A stretch of 64,000 bases of DNA from Sphingobium ummariense RL-3 (GTDB lineage Bacteria > Pseudomonadota > Alphaproteobacteria > Sphingomonadales > Sphingomonadaceae): the NCBI RefSeq assembly GCF_000447205.1, contig NZ_AUWY01000057.1, positions 1 to 64,000 on the forward strand. The letters are read 5' to 3'. This document shows, one piece after another, positions 7,786-16,452 of this stretch (the first letter of the stretch is position 1; every line of letters starts with the position of its first letter). The notes beneath the pieces were generated by a model. The model saw only the letters and a list, made by a program, of their open reading frames with translations. It was not told where the DNA came from and ran no database searches. The position numbers and the translations under genes are program-made.

Positions 7786-9444
7786 ATGGAAAGACTGGTT
7801 CTGAGGACGGGCAGCTGGTTCGCGCTCGCACTCGCGGCCTTCGCGGCGGCGGTGGCGGCGGCGGACTCCGGCTTTGCCGTCCATATGGGGATCGTCAGCG
7901 CTGCCGCGCTGCTGGTCGCGGTCCTGACGATGCGCGGCGCGGACTATGCCGGCATCGCGCGCGGATGGCTGAAGATGCCCGCCGACGAAGGGCGCTATTA
8001 TGACGACGTGATCCGCTGGGGCGTGATCGCCACGGTGTTCTGGGGCCTCGCGGGCTTTCTCGCCGGGCTTTACATCGCTTTGCAGCTCGCCTTCCCGGCG
8101 CTGAACCTGGGCCTTGAATATACCAGCTTCGGGCGGCTGCGGCCGCTGCACACCTCCGCGGTCATCTTCGCCTTCGGCGGCAATGCGCTGATCGCCACCA
8201 GCTTCTACGTCGTCCAGCGCACCTGCCGCGCCCGGCTGTTCTCGCCCGCGCTCGCGAACTTCGTCTTCTGGGGCTACCAGCTTTTCATCGTGCTGGCCGC
8301 CACCGGCTACCTCATGGGCATCACCGAGGGCCGCGAATATGCCGAGCCCGAATGGTATGTCGACCTGTGGCTGACCATCGTCTGGGTCGCCTATCTCGTG
8401 GTCTTCGGCGGCACGATCCTGAAGCGCAGCGAGCCGCACATCTATGTGGCGAACTGGTTCTACCTCAGCTTCATCCTGACGATCGCGATGCTGCACATCG
8501 TCAATAACCTGACGGTGCCGGTCAGCTTCCTGGGCTCCAAGAGCTACAGCGCCTTCGCCGGCGTGCAGGACGCCCTGACCCAGTGGTGGTACGGCCATAA
8601 TGCGGTGGGCTTCTTCCTGACCGCCGGCTTCCTCGCCATGATGTATTATTTCGTGCCCAAGCAGGCCGAGCGGCCGGTCTACAGCTATCGCCTGTCGATC
8701 ATCCACTTCTGGTCGCTGATCTTCCTCTATATCTGGGCGGGTCCGCACCACCTGCATTACACCGCGCTGCCCGACTGGGCGCAGACGCTGGGCATGGTCT
8801 TCTCGATCATGCTGTGGATGCCGAGCTGGGGTGGCATGATCAACGGCCTGATGACGCTGAATGGCGCCTGGGACAAGATCCGCACCGACCCGATCATCCG
8901 CATGATGGTGATGGCGCTCGCCTTTTACGGCATGTCGACCTTCGAAGGCCCGATGATGTCGGTGAAGGCGGTCAACAGCCTTTCGCACTATACCGACTGG
9001 ACCATCGGCCATGTCCATTCCGGCGCGCTCGGCTGGAACGGCATGATCACCTTCGCCTCGCTCTACTATCTCGCCCCGCGCCTGTGGAAGCGCGAGCGGC
9101 TCTATTCGCTGCGCCTCGTCAACTGGCACTTCTGGCTCGCGACGGTGGGTATCGTCCTCTACGCCGCGTCGATGTGGGTCGCGGGCATCATGCAGGGGCT
9201 GATGTGGCGCGAATATGGGTCGGACGGCTATCTGGTCTACGCCTTCTCGGAAGTCGTGAGCGCCATGCTGCCCATGTACCTGATCCGCGCGGCCGGTGGC
9301 CTGCTCTACCTGTCGGGCGCGATCATCATGGCCTGGAACATCGGCCGTACCATCGCCGGCAGCCCGCTGCGCGTGGAGAAGCCGATGCACGACGCGGCAT
9401 ACGACCCGGCGGTCGACAAGCCGCTGATCGCCCAGCCCGTTTAA
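7786..9444 (+). CDS. ccoN: cbb3-type cytochrome c oxidase subunit I
   Basis: A 552-residue, roughly 12-helix haem-copper oxidase subunit that holds haem b and the haem b3-CuB site where O2 is reduced. Visible metal-ligand regions include LRPLHTSAV for low-spin haem, [11 protein letters not shown] for Cu[16 protein letters not shown], and the late [12 protein letters not shown] and NWHFW segments. It lacks the subunit I Tyr motif of aa3 oxidases, as expected for type C. It heads ccoNOQP; ccoO starts 12 bases after its stop. The preceding FNR box predicts induction at low oxygen. Confidence 0.96.
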   Translation: MERLVLRTGSWFALALAAFAAAVAAADSGFAVHMGIVSAAALLVAVLTMRGADYAGIARGWLKMPADEGRYYDDVIRWGVIATVFWGLAGFLAGLYIALQLAFPALNLGLEYTSFGRLRPLHTSAVIFAFGGNALIATSFYVVQRTCRARLFSPALANFVFWGYQLFIVLAATGYLMGITEGREYAEPEWYVDLWLTIVWVAYLVVFGGTILKRSEPHIYVANWFYLSFILTIAMLHIVNNLTVPVSFLGSKSYSAFAGVQDALTQWWYGHNAVGFFLTAGFLAMMYYFVPKQAERPVYSYRLSIIHFWSLIFLYIWAGPHHLHYTALPDWAQTLGMVFSIMLWMPSWGGMINGLMTLNGAWDKIRTDPIIRMMVMALAFYGMSTFEGPMMSVKAVNSLSHYTDWTIGHVHSGALGWNGMITFASLYYLAPRLWKRERLYSLRLVNWHFWLATVGIVLYAASMWVAGIMQGLMWREYGSDGYLVYAFSEVVSAMLPMYLIRAAGGLLYLSGAIIMAWNIGRTIAGSPLRVEKPMHDAAYDPAVDKPLIAQPV

Positions 9445-9456
9445 GGAGACGCCCTC

Positions 9457-10191
9457 ATGGCATCCCGTTTTTTCGACCATGGCAAGCTCGAGCGCAACGT
9501 CTCGCTGCTCGGCATCGCCGCTCTGATCGTCGTCGCCATCGGCGGCATCGTGGAGATCGCGCCCCTCTTCTGGATCGACAACACGATCGAGAAGGTGGAG
9601 GGGGTGCGTCCCTACACGCCGCTGGAGCTGGCGGGGCGCAACATCTACATTCGCGAAGGCTGCTACAATTGCCACAGCCAGATGATCCGCCCCTTCCGGG
9701 ACGAGACCGAGCGCTACGGTCATTACAGCCTCGCTGCCGAGAGCATGTACGACCATCCTTTCCAATGGGGGTCGAAGCGTACCGGGCCGGACCTCGCCCG
9801 CGTGGGCGGTCGCTATTCGGACGAATGGCATGTCCAGCACCTGAAGGATCCGCGCGCGGTGGTGCCGGAATCGATCATGCCCACCTATCCCTTCCTCGCG
9901 GAGCGCGACCTGAAGGCGGGCGACATGGCCGCGCACCTGACGGCGCTGTCCGATGTCGGCGTGCCCTATAGCAAGGATGACGTGGCCAAGGCGAATGCCG
10001 ACCTCACGGCCCAGGCCGACCCGACAGCCGACGCCGCCGACCTGCTGAAGCGCTACCCCAAGGCGCAGGTGCGCGATTTCGACGGCGACCCGAACAGGCT
10101 GACCGAGATGGACGCGCTGGTCGCCTATCTCCAGATGCTGGGGACGCTGGTCGACGTGAATGCCGCCGAGCCGCAGGAGGTGGAGCGATGA
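9457..10191 (+). CDS. ccoO: cbb3-type cytochrome c oxidase subunit II, monohaem c
   Basis: 244 residues: one N-terminal membrane helix (about 18-40), then a periplasmic cytochrome c domain with the haem motif CYNCH at about residues 69-73 in the diagnostic context [17 protein letters not shown]. It transfers electrons from CcoP to CcoN. A ribosome binding site (AAGGAGA) precedes ATG 9457. Its stop overlaps the ccoQ start by ATGA, which supports translational coupling. Confidence 0.96.
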   Translation: MASRFFDHGKLERNVSLLGIAALIVVAIGGIVEIAPLFWIDNTIEKVEGVRPYTPLELAGRNIYIREGCYNCHSQMIRPFRDETERYGHYSLAAESMYDHPFQWGSKRTGPDLARVGGRYSDEWHVQHLKDPRAVVPESIMPTYPFLAERDLKAGDMAAHLTALSDVGVPYSKDDVAKANADLTAQADPTADAADLLKRYPKAQVRDFDGDPNRLTEMDALVAYLQMLGTLVDVNAAEPQEVER

Positions 10192-10364
10192 GTAGCTATG
10201 ACACGCTGCGGCATTTCGCCGACAGCTGGGGGCTGGTGTTCATGGGGGCGAGCTACCTCGTCCTGGTGGGCTGGCATTTCCTGCCGCGTGGCCGCGCGCA
10301 CAGCCGCGCCGCCGCCACGATGATCTTCAAGGACCGCGATGAGACGGAGGCCGATCATGGCTGA
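10188..10364 (+). CDS. ccoQ: cbb3-type cytochrome oxidase small subunit
   Basis: A 58-residue protein starting [15 protein letters not shown], with one membrane helix (about 14-32) and a short basic cytoplasmic tail ending in an acidic segment ([12 protein letters not shown]). CcoQ (FixQ) stabilises the cbb3 complex. It is identified by position between ccoO and ccoP, size and topology, since this subunit is poorly conserved. Its start overlaps the ccoO stop (ATGA) and its end overlaps the ccoP start by 8 bases. Confidence 0.88.
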   Translation: MSSYDTLRHFADSWGLVFMGASYLVLVGWHFLPRGRAHSRAAATMIFKDRDETEADHG

Positions 10365-11277
10365 CGACAAGCATATCGACGCCGCCACGGGCACGGAGTT
10401 CAAGGGCCACGAATGGGACGGCATACGCGAACTGGATACGCCGCTGCCGCGCTGGTGGCTGTGGACCTTCTATGCCACCATCCTCTTCGCGATCGCCTAT
10501 ACCATCGCCTATCCCGCCTGGCCGATGATCCACGGCGCCACGCGGGGCATGCTCGGCTGGTCGAGTCGGGGCGCTCTGGACAAGGAACTGGCCGCGCGCG
10601 AGGCGCAGGTGGCGCCGATCCGCAAGGCGATCGCCGAAACGCCGGTCGAGGCGCTCCCCGGCAAGCCGCAGTTGATGCAGGCGGCGGTCGAGGGCGGACG
10701 CGCCGCCTTCCGCGTGCATTGCGTGCAGTGCCACGGTTCGGGCGCGGCGGGGTCGAAGGGCTATCCCAACCTCAATGACGACGACTGGCTGTGGGGCGGT
10801 GACCTTGCGACGATCGAGAAGACGATCTTCGATGGCGTGCGCAATCCCGACCATGCGGCGACCCGCATGTCGCAGATGCCCGCTTTCGGCCGGGACCAGT
10901 TGCTGACCGCGGCGCAGGTGGACGATGTCGTCGCCTATGTCCGCACGATCAGCCGGCAGGATCGGCTGGGCGCGGCGGCGCAGCGCGGCGCAAAGTTGTT
11001 CGCCGACAATTGCGCCGTCTGCCATGGTCCCGCCGGCCACGGCAATCGCGCGCTGGGTGCGCCCAACCTGACCGACGGCATCTGGCTCTATGGCGGCGAC
11101 GCCGACACGATCCACCAGACCGTATGGAACAGCCGCCAGGGCGTGATGCCCCGCTGGGGCGACAAGCTCGACAAGGCAACCGTCCGCATGCTCGCCGCTT
11201 ATGTCCACAGCCTCGGCGGGGGCGAGGCGGCGCCTGTCGTGGCGACGGCCAAAGGGGCGGGCGATGCGGGGCGCTGA
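10357..11277 (+). CDS. ccoP: cbb3-type cytochrome c oxidase subunit III, dihaem c
   Basis: 306 residues. The N-terminus has the HEWDGIRELDTPLPRWW signature followed by a membrane helix (about 30-52). Two periplasmic cytochrome c domains follow, with haem motifs CVQCH (about 122-126) and CAVCH (about 220-224). It accepts electrons from the bc1 complex or soluble cytochromes. ATG 10357 is preferred over ATG 10339 because GGAGG lies 6 bases upstream and the family starts near this point. After the stop comes a 170-base spacer built of palindromes before ccoG. Confidence 0.95.
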   Translation: MADDKHIDAATGTEFKGHEWDGIRELDTPLPRWWLWTFYATILFAIAYTIAYPAWPMIHGATRGMLGWSSRGALDKELAAREAQVAPIRKAIAETPVEALPGKPQLMQAAVEGGRAAFRVHCVQCHGSGAAGSKGYPNLNDDDWLWGGDLATIEKTIFDGVRNPDHAATRMSQMPAFGRDQLLTAAQVDDVVAYVRTISRQDRLGAAAQRGAKLFADNCAVCHGPAGHGNRALGAPNLTDGIWLYGGDADTIHQTVWNSRQGVMPRWGDKLDKATVRMLAAYVHSLGGGEAAPVVATAKGAGDAGR

Positions 11278-11283
11278 GCCGTT

Positions 11284-11427
11284 CCTTCCCTGGAAGGGGA
11301 GGTGGCAGGGCGAAGCCCTGACGGAGGGGTGTCCCGCCGTCGAGAGGGTGACACCCCTCCACCACCCGCTTCGCTGGTTGAATGGAGTCACATGCCTCCA
11401 TTCAACCCCCTCCCCCTGTGGGGGAGG
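11284..11427. repeat. Mosaic of five perfect palindromes between ccoP and ccoG
   Basis: Consecutive inverted repeats: CCTTCC/GGAAGG (11284-11297), CAGGGC/GCCCTG (11306-11320), GGAGGGGTGT/ACACCCCTCC (11323-11360), GGTTGAATGGAG/CTCCATTCAACC (11376-11407) and CCTCCCCC/GGGGGAGG (11409-11427). Such intergenic modules are common in sphingomonad genomes. Here they separate the oxidase genes from the assembly genes and could stabilise or terminate the upstream mRNA. Confidence 0.75.
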
Positions 11428-11448
11428 AACAGGCGAGCACATCCCATC

Positions 11449-12885
11449 ATGCTGATGCCCGCCGGCTCTTCCGACCTCTATGAAAGGCGCAAGGGCGTCT
11501 ATCCCAAGGCGGTGGACGGCTTCTATCGCCGCCTCAAATGGGCGGTGATGGTGGTGACGCTTACCATCTACTGGGTGACGCCGTGGCTGCGCTGGGATCG
11601 CGGACCCTATGCGCCCGACCAGGCGGTGCTGATCGACCTCGCCCACCGGCGCTTCTACATGTTCGCGATCGAGATCTGGCCCCAGGAATTCTATTATGTC
11701 GCGGGCCTGCTCATCATGGCGGGGGTGGGTCTGTTCCTCGTCACCTCGGCGGTGGGGCGCGCCTGGTGCGGCTATGCCTGCCCGCAGACGGTGTGGACCG
11801 ACCTGTACCAGCATGTCGAACGCTTCATCGACGGCGACCGCAACGCGCAGATCCGGCTGGCGAAGGCGCCCTGGACCCCGGCGAAGGTGGCGAGGCGCCT
11901 GCTCAAATGGAGCGTCTGGCTGGCCATCGCCTTCCTGACGGGTGGCGCCTGGATTTTCTATTTCGCCGATGCGCCGACGCTCCAGCAGCAGTTCTGGACA
12001 GGCACCGCCGCGCCCGTCGCCTATGCGACGGTCGGCGTGCTGACCGCCACCACCTTCGTCCTGGGCGGCTTCATGCGCGAGCAGGTGTGCATCTATATGT
12101 GCCCTTGGCCGCGCATCCAGACCGCGATGCTGGACGAGAAGTCGCTGGTCGTCACCTACAAGGACTGGCGTGGGGAGAAGCGCGGCAGCCTGAAGAAGGC
12201 GGAGGCGCATCCGGGCGATTATGGCGACTGCATCGACTGCAACCAATGCGTCGCCGTATGCCCGACCGGCATCGACATCCGCGAAGGGCCGCAGATCGGC
12301 TGCATCACCTGCGCGCTGTGCATCGACGCCTGCGACAAGGTCATGGCGCAGGTCGGTCGCCCGCGCGGCCTGATCGACTATTGCACCGAGGACGATGCGG
12401 AGGCGGAGAGGAAGGGGGCAGCGCCCCGCCCGGTGCTGAGGACGCTGCTGCGTCCCCGCACCATCGCCTATTTCACGCTCTGGTGCGGGATCGGCCTTGC
12501 CATGCTGTTCGCGCTCGGCGCCCGCACCCGCATAGAGATCAGCGCGCAGCAGGACCGCAATCCCATTGCCGTGCGCCTGTCCGACGGCATGGTCCGCAAC
12601 GCCTATACGGTGAAGCTGCGCAACATGGAGGCGCGGCCCCGCCCGATGGCGGTGACGGTCGAGGGGCTGCCGGGCGCGCGCCTCTGGACCGACGCCATGA
12701 CCCGCGACGAGGCTCGTCCCGTTCTCGCGGCGACAGTCCCCGCCGACAGCGTCGCCAAATTGCGCCTGTTCATCGCCCTGCCGGGCGCCGGGCCGCAGCG
12801 CCAGGACTTCCGCTTCGCCGTTCGCGCCACCGACCGCGAGGGCGGCGGCGACAGCGAGCCCGCCCGTTTCGAAAGGCCCCAATGA
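11449..12885 (+). CDS. ccoG: Cytochrome c oxidase accessory protein CcoG (FixG)
   Basis: A 478-residue membrane protein needed for cbb3 assembly; in known systems CcoG is a cupric reductase supplying Cu(I). Features in order: membrane helices from about residue 25, a Cys pair in WCGYACPQTVW (about 106-116), a further Cys pair in VCIYMCPWPR, two 4Fe-4S motifs (CIDCNQCVAVCP and CITCALCIDACDK, about 262-305), another helix near 345, and a C-terminal Ig-like domain. ATG 11449 is chosen because upstream in-frame starts lie in the palindromic spacer; ATG 11455 is possible. Its stop overlaps the ccoH start. Confidence 0.93.
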   Translation: MLMPAGSSDLYERRKGVYPKAVDGFYRRLKWAVMVVTLTIYWVTPWLRWDRGPYAPDQAVLIDLAHRRFYMFAIEIWPQEFYYVAGLLIMAGVGLFLVTSAVGRAWCGYACPQTVWTDLYQHVERFIDGDRNAQIRLAKAPWTPAKVARRLLKWSVWLAIAFLTGGAWIFYFADAPTLQQQFWTGTAAPVAYATVGVLTATTFVLGGFMREQVCIYMCPWPRIQTAMLDEKSLVVTYKDWRGEKRGSLKKAEAHPGDYGDCIDCNQCVAVCPTGIDIREGPQIGCITCALCIDACDKVMAQVGRPRGLIDYCTEDDAEAERKGAAPRPVLRTLLRPRTIAYFTLWCGIGLAMLFALGARTRIEISAQQDRNPIAVRLSDGMVRNAYTVKLRNMEARPRPMAVTVEGLPGARLWTDAMTRDEARPVLAATVPADSVAKLRLFIALPGAGPQRQDFRFAVRATDREGGGDSEPARFERPQ

Positions 12886-13358
12886 TGTCCAACAGCCTTC
12901 CCGCGCGCCGCTTCACCGGCTGGCACATGACCGCGATCCTGGTCGCTTTCTTCGCGGTGGTGATCGCGGTCAACATGCTGATGGCGACGGTGGCCGTCCG
13001 TTCCTTCGGAGGCACGGTGGTAGAGAACAGCTATGTCGCCAGCCAGCGCTTCAATGGCTGGCTGGCCGCCGCACGGATGCAGGACCGGCTGCGCTGGAAG
13101 GACGATGTAGTGACCGATAGCGTGCGCCACGTCGTGCTGATTCTGGACGATGAAGCCGGCGCGCCGGTCCGGGGCGGGACGGTGAAGGCGCTGGCGCAGC
13201 ATCCGCTCGGCCGGGCCGCCGACATTCCGCTCGCCTTCCAGGAGACCGCTCCGGGCCGCTATGTCAGCGTGACGGGCTTGCCGGCGGGTCGCTGGCGTGT
13301 TCGCCTCGACGTGCGGCACGGCGGCGGCGAACAGCATCTGCTGCGGGAGGTCGACTGA
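12882..13358 (+). CDS. ccoH: cbb3 oxidase assembly protein CcoH (FixH)
   Basis: 158 residues with one N-terminal membrane helix (about 12-35) and a periplasmic domain with the FixH family pattern (NSYVASQRFNGWLAAAR). FixH/CcoH stays with the assembling oxidase and probably helps copper or subunit insertion. The start overlaps the ccoG stop by 4 bases, and the stop shares one base with the ccoI start. ATG 12885 in another frame is not used. Confidence 0.9.
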   Translation: MMSNSLPARRFTGWHMTAILVAFFAVVIAVNMLMATVAVRSFGGTVVENSYVASQRFNGWLAAARMQDRLRWKDDVVTDSVRHVVLILDDEAGAPVRGGTVKALAQHPLGRAADIPLAFQETAPGRYVSVTGLPAGRWRVRLDVRHGGGEQHLLREVD

Positions 13359-15493
13359 TGGCGACCCGGGCGCTTCTCCCCGAACCGGAACCGCGGGTCG
13401 ATACGCGCGAGAGCCTGCTCGCCGTCCCCGGCATCCACTGCGCGGGTTGCATGGCGAAGATCGAGAATGGCCTGCCGAGGGTGACCGGGATTGAATCCGC
13501 CCGCGTCAACATGGATGCGAAGCGCGTCGCGATCCGGCATGATCCGGCGCTGAGCCCGCCCGAGCTCAAGGCGGCGCTGGCCCGCCTCGGTTTCGAGGCG
13601 GAGCCGCTCGCTGACCCGGGCGTCGACGTTGCGGCGGCGGAGAACCGGTCGCTGCTCCGCGCGCTTGCCGTCGCCGGCTTCGCGGCGATGAACATCATGC
13701 TGCTGTCGGTTTCGGTCTGGTCGGGCGCGGAAGGTGCCACGCGCCAGATGTTCCACTGGCTCTCCGCGCTGATCGCGCTGCCGACCGTCGCCTATGCCGG
13801 CCTGCCCTTCTTCCGTTCCGCCTGGGCGGCGCTGCGGCAGAGGCGTACGAACATGGACGTGCCGATCAGCATCGGCGTGCTGCTGACGACGGGGATGAGC
13901 CTCTACGAGACCGCGACGGGCGGCGCCCATGCCTGGTTCGACGGGGCGGTGATGCTGCTTTTCTTCCTGCTCGCTGGGCGCTGCCTCGACGGCCTGATGC
14001 GCAGCCGCGCGCGGGCCGGCGTCGCGGCGCTGCTCAAGCAGACCGCGCCGGGCGCGCTGGTGCTGGACGGGACGGGACAAAGTCGCTGGACGAAGGCGGA
14101 TGCGCTTCGTCCGGGCATGCGGATGCTGGTCGCTGCGGGGGAGCGGCTGGCAGCGGACGGGCGCGTGCTGTCGGGGGACAGCGGTCTGGACATTTCGTTC
14201 CTGACCGGAGAAAGCGCGCCCGTCCGTGTCCGCACCGGCGATGCCGTGCAGGCCGGCGCCCTCAACGTCGCCGCTCCCTTGACGGTCGAGGTGACGGCGG
14301 CGGGCGCCGACACGGTGATCGCCGACATCGCAAGGCTGATGGAGGAGGCGGGGCAGGGCAAGTCGCGCTATGTCCGCCTCGCCGACCGCGCCGCGCGCTG
14401 GTATGCGCCCTGCGTGCACCTGCTCGCTGCCTTGTCCTTCGCCGGCTGGATGATCGCCGGGGCGGGCCTGCACCAGTCGCTACTGATCGCGGTGGCGGTG
14501 CTGCTCATCACCTGTCCCTGTGCGCTTGGCCTCGCCGTGCCGGCCGCGCAGGTCGTCGCGTGCGGCGCGCTGATGCGGCAGGGCGTGCTGGTGAAAGATG
14601 GGTCCGCGCTGGAGCGGCTCGCCGAAACCACCGAGGCCGTGTTCGACAAGACCGGCACGCTGACCCTCGGCCGGCCGGTGCCGCGCCATCTCGATCGGCT
14701 GGATGCGGAGGACCGCTCCATCCTGCTTGCGCTGGCACAGGCCAGCCGCCACCCGCTCAGCACCGCGCTGCGCCAGGCGCTCGAGGCGCAGGGCGTGCGC
14801 CCCGCCGCGCTCGGCGCGATCCGCGAGGTGCCGGGCGAGGGCCTGTTCGCCGAGCATAGCGGCGTGCCCGTCTCGCTGGCCCGGCCGCGCAGCCTCATCA
14901 CCCTGTTCGAGCTGGCGAGCGAATATCGCCATGGCGCCGACGTGCATCTGCTGCCCTTCACCGACGCGATCCGTCCCGATGCGGCCGAAACGCTGGCGGC
15001 GCTGCGCAGCGCTGGTCTCAAGACCCTGATCGCCAGTGGCGACCGGCCGGAGGCGCTGGAGGAGATCGCCCGCGCGACCGGCACGACCGCGATCGGTCGC
15101 CTGCGCCCCGCGGACAAGCTGGCGCTGATCGACCGGCTGAAGGCGCAGGGTCAGAAGGTGCTGATGGTCGGCGACGGGCTCAACGATGGACCCGCGCTTG
15201 CTGCCGGCCATGCCAGCATGGCGCCCGCATCGGCGAGTGATGCCAGCCAGCTTACCGCCGATATCGTCTTCCTGGGGGACCGGCTGGCCCCGGTCGCGAT
15301 CGCACTGCGCGCCGCTCGGCGCACGGTGCGGGTGGTGAAGCAGAATTTCGCGCTCGCCATCGGCTACAACGCGCTGGCCGTGCCGCTGGCCATAGCGGGG
15401 AAGGTGACGCCGTTGGTCGCCGCCGTCGCCATGTCACTGTCTTCGCTGGTGGTGATCGCCAATGCGTTGCGGCTGAAGGGGGCCGCGAAATGA
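13358..15493 (+). CDS. ccoI: Copper-transporting P1B-type ATPase CcoI (FixI)
   Basis: 711 residues. An N-terminal heavy-metal-associated domain carries CAGC (about 27-30). Membrane helices follow, the A-domain TGES, the transmembrane metal-binding TCPCALGLAVP (about 385), the phosphorylation site DKTGT (about 430), and the hinge GDGLNDGPAL (about 605). CcoI-type ATPases export Cu to the periplasm for CuB loading rather than for detoxification. Overlaps with ccoH (1 base) and ccoS (4 bases) place it in the assembly operon. Confidence 0.94.
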   Translation: MATRALLPEPEPRVDTRESLLAVPGIHCAGCMAKIENGLPRVTGIESARVNMDAKRVAIRHDPALSPPELKAALARLGFEAEPLADPGVDVAAAENRSLLRALAVAGFAAMNIMLLSVSVWSGAEGATRQMFHWLSALIALPTVAYAGLPFFRSAWAALRQRRTNMDVPISIGVLLTTGMSLYETATGGAHAWFDGAVMLLFFLLAGRCLDGLMRSRARAGVAALLKQTAPGALVLDGTGQSRWTKADALRPGMRMLVAAGERLAADGRVLSGDSGLDISFLTGESAPVRVRTGDAVQAGALNVAAPLTVEVTAAGADTVIADIARLMEEAGQGKSRYVRLADRAARWYAPCVHLLAALSFAGWMIAGAGLHQSLLIAVAVLLITCPCALGLAVPAAQVVACGALMRQGVLVKDGSALERLAETTEAVFDKTGTLTLGRPVPRHLDRLDAEDRSILLALAQASRHPLSTALRQALEAQGVRPAALGAIREVPGEGLFAEHSGVPVSLARPRSLITLFELASEYRHGADVHLLPFTDAIRPDAAETLAALRSAGLKTLIASGDRPEALEEIARATGTTAIGRLRPADKLALIDRLKAQGQKVLMVGDGLNDGPALAAGHASMAPASASDASQLTADIVFLGDRLAPVAIALRAARRTVRVVKQNFALAIGYNALAVPLAIAGKVTPLVAAVAMSLSSLVVIANALRLKGAAK

Positions 15494-15636
15494 CCGGCCT
15501 CACCTTGCTCATCCCGCTGGCGCTGGGTTGCGGTCTGATGGGTCTTGCCGCCTTTTTCTGGGCGATGCGCAGCGGCCAGTTCGACGACATGCAGGGCGCC
15601 GCCATGCGGATGCTGGACGACGGCGAGGAGGGGTGA
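15490..15636 (+). CDS. ccoS: cbb3 oxidase maturation protein CcoS
   Basis: A 48-residue protein with one N-terminal membrane helix and the family hallmark FFWAMRSGQFDDMQGAAMRML, in which the short acidic segment follows the helix. CcoS is required for insertion of haem and copper cofactors into cbb3. It is the last gene of the cluster; a C-rich/G-rich hairpin follows at about 15637-15661 without a clear T run. Confidence 0.92.
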   Translation: MTGLTLLIPLALGCGLMGLAAFFWAMRSGQFDDMQGAAMRMLDDGEEG

Positions 15637-15669
15637 GGCCCTTCCCCGACGGGGAAAGGCTCTGACGGC

Positions 15670-16452
15670 TTATTCCCCCGCCCAGTCCGGCACCTTCTTG
15701 GTGCGCGCGAGGAAGTCGGCCACGCCGCGGCGGAAGTCGGCGCTGCCATAGACCTCGGCGATCAGGTCCTCCACATCCGGCAGGGCGCCGAAAGTCATGC
15801 GGCGGATCATCTCCTTGGTCGCGCGGGTGGTGAGGGGCGCATTCTCCGCTGCGCGCACGGCCAGCGCATCGGCCTCCGCATCCAGTGCCTCGCGCTCGAC
15901 GATGCGCAGCAGGAAGCCGCTGTCGAGCAGTTCCTGCGCGGTCAGCATCTCACCCAGCAGCACCATGCGCTTGGCGCGCTGCACGCCGACGGCGCCGCCG
16001 ATCCGGGCGACGCTGGCGGCCGACAGGCAGTTGCCGATGGTGCGGCCGATCGGCGATCCGAAGCGGGCGTCGCGCGTGGCGATGCGGAAGTCGCAGGCCG
16101 ACGAGATGTTGATGCCGCCGCCCACGGCCCATCCCTCCACCACCGCGATGGTGGTGCAGGGGATCGCGTCGATCGCGCCCATGCAGTCATCGATGTCGCG
16201 CTCATAGTCGACGCCCTGCTGCCCGGTCTCGTAGTCGGCGAACTTCGTGATGTCAGTGCCGGAAATGAACGCCTTGCCGCCGACGCCGCGGAACACGGCG
16301 ACGCGAATGGCGCGATCCGACGCGATGTCGCGGGCGGCATCGCGCAGGTCGTGCCACATCTGGCTGGTCAGCGCATTGTGCGCCGCCGGGTTGTGGAACT
16401 GGATATGCGCCTGGTTGCCGCGCTTCTCGTAGATCAGCCGCGCATCGCTCAT
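15670..16452 (-). CDS. Crotonase-fold (enoyl-CoA hydratase/isomerase family) protein
   Basis: 260 residues. Both oxyanion-hole strands of the crotonase fold are recognisable: GGKAFISGTDI (about 64-74) and EGWAVGGGINI (about 107-117). The positions that carry the two catalytic glutamates in classical hydratases (in the AGEKAQFGQPE region) read ATRDARFGSPI here, so both acids are missing; simple hydratase activity is doubtful and isomerase, hydrolase or lyase activity is equally possible. It overlaps the upstream CoA-transferase by ATGA and is presumably co-transcribed with it from the operator at 17681. Confidence 0.82.
   Translation of the reverse strand: MSDARLIYEKRGNQAHIQFHNPAAHNALTSQMWHDLRDAARDIASDRAIRVAVFRGVGGKAFISGTDITKFADYETGQQGVDYERDIDDCMGAIDAIPCTTIAVVEGWAVGGGINISSACDFRIATRDARFGSPIGRTIGNCLSAASVARIGGAVGVQRAKRMVLLGEMLTAQELLDSGFLLRIVEREALDAEADALAVRAAENAPLTTRATKEMIRRMTFGALPDVEDLIAEVYGSADFRRGVADFLARTKKVPDWAGE

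Noticed and set aside
7693..9936. 747-codon open frame antisense to ccoN and ccoO
   Set aside because: The plus-strand proteins are unmistakable; the antisense reading is a GC-driven shadow with no motifs.
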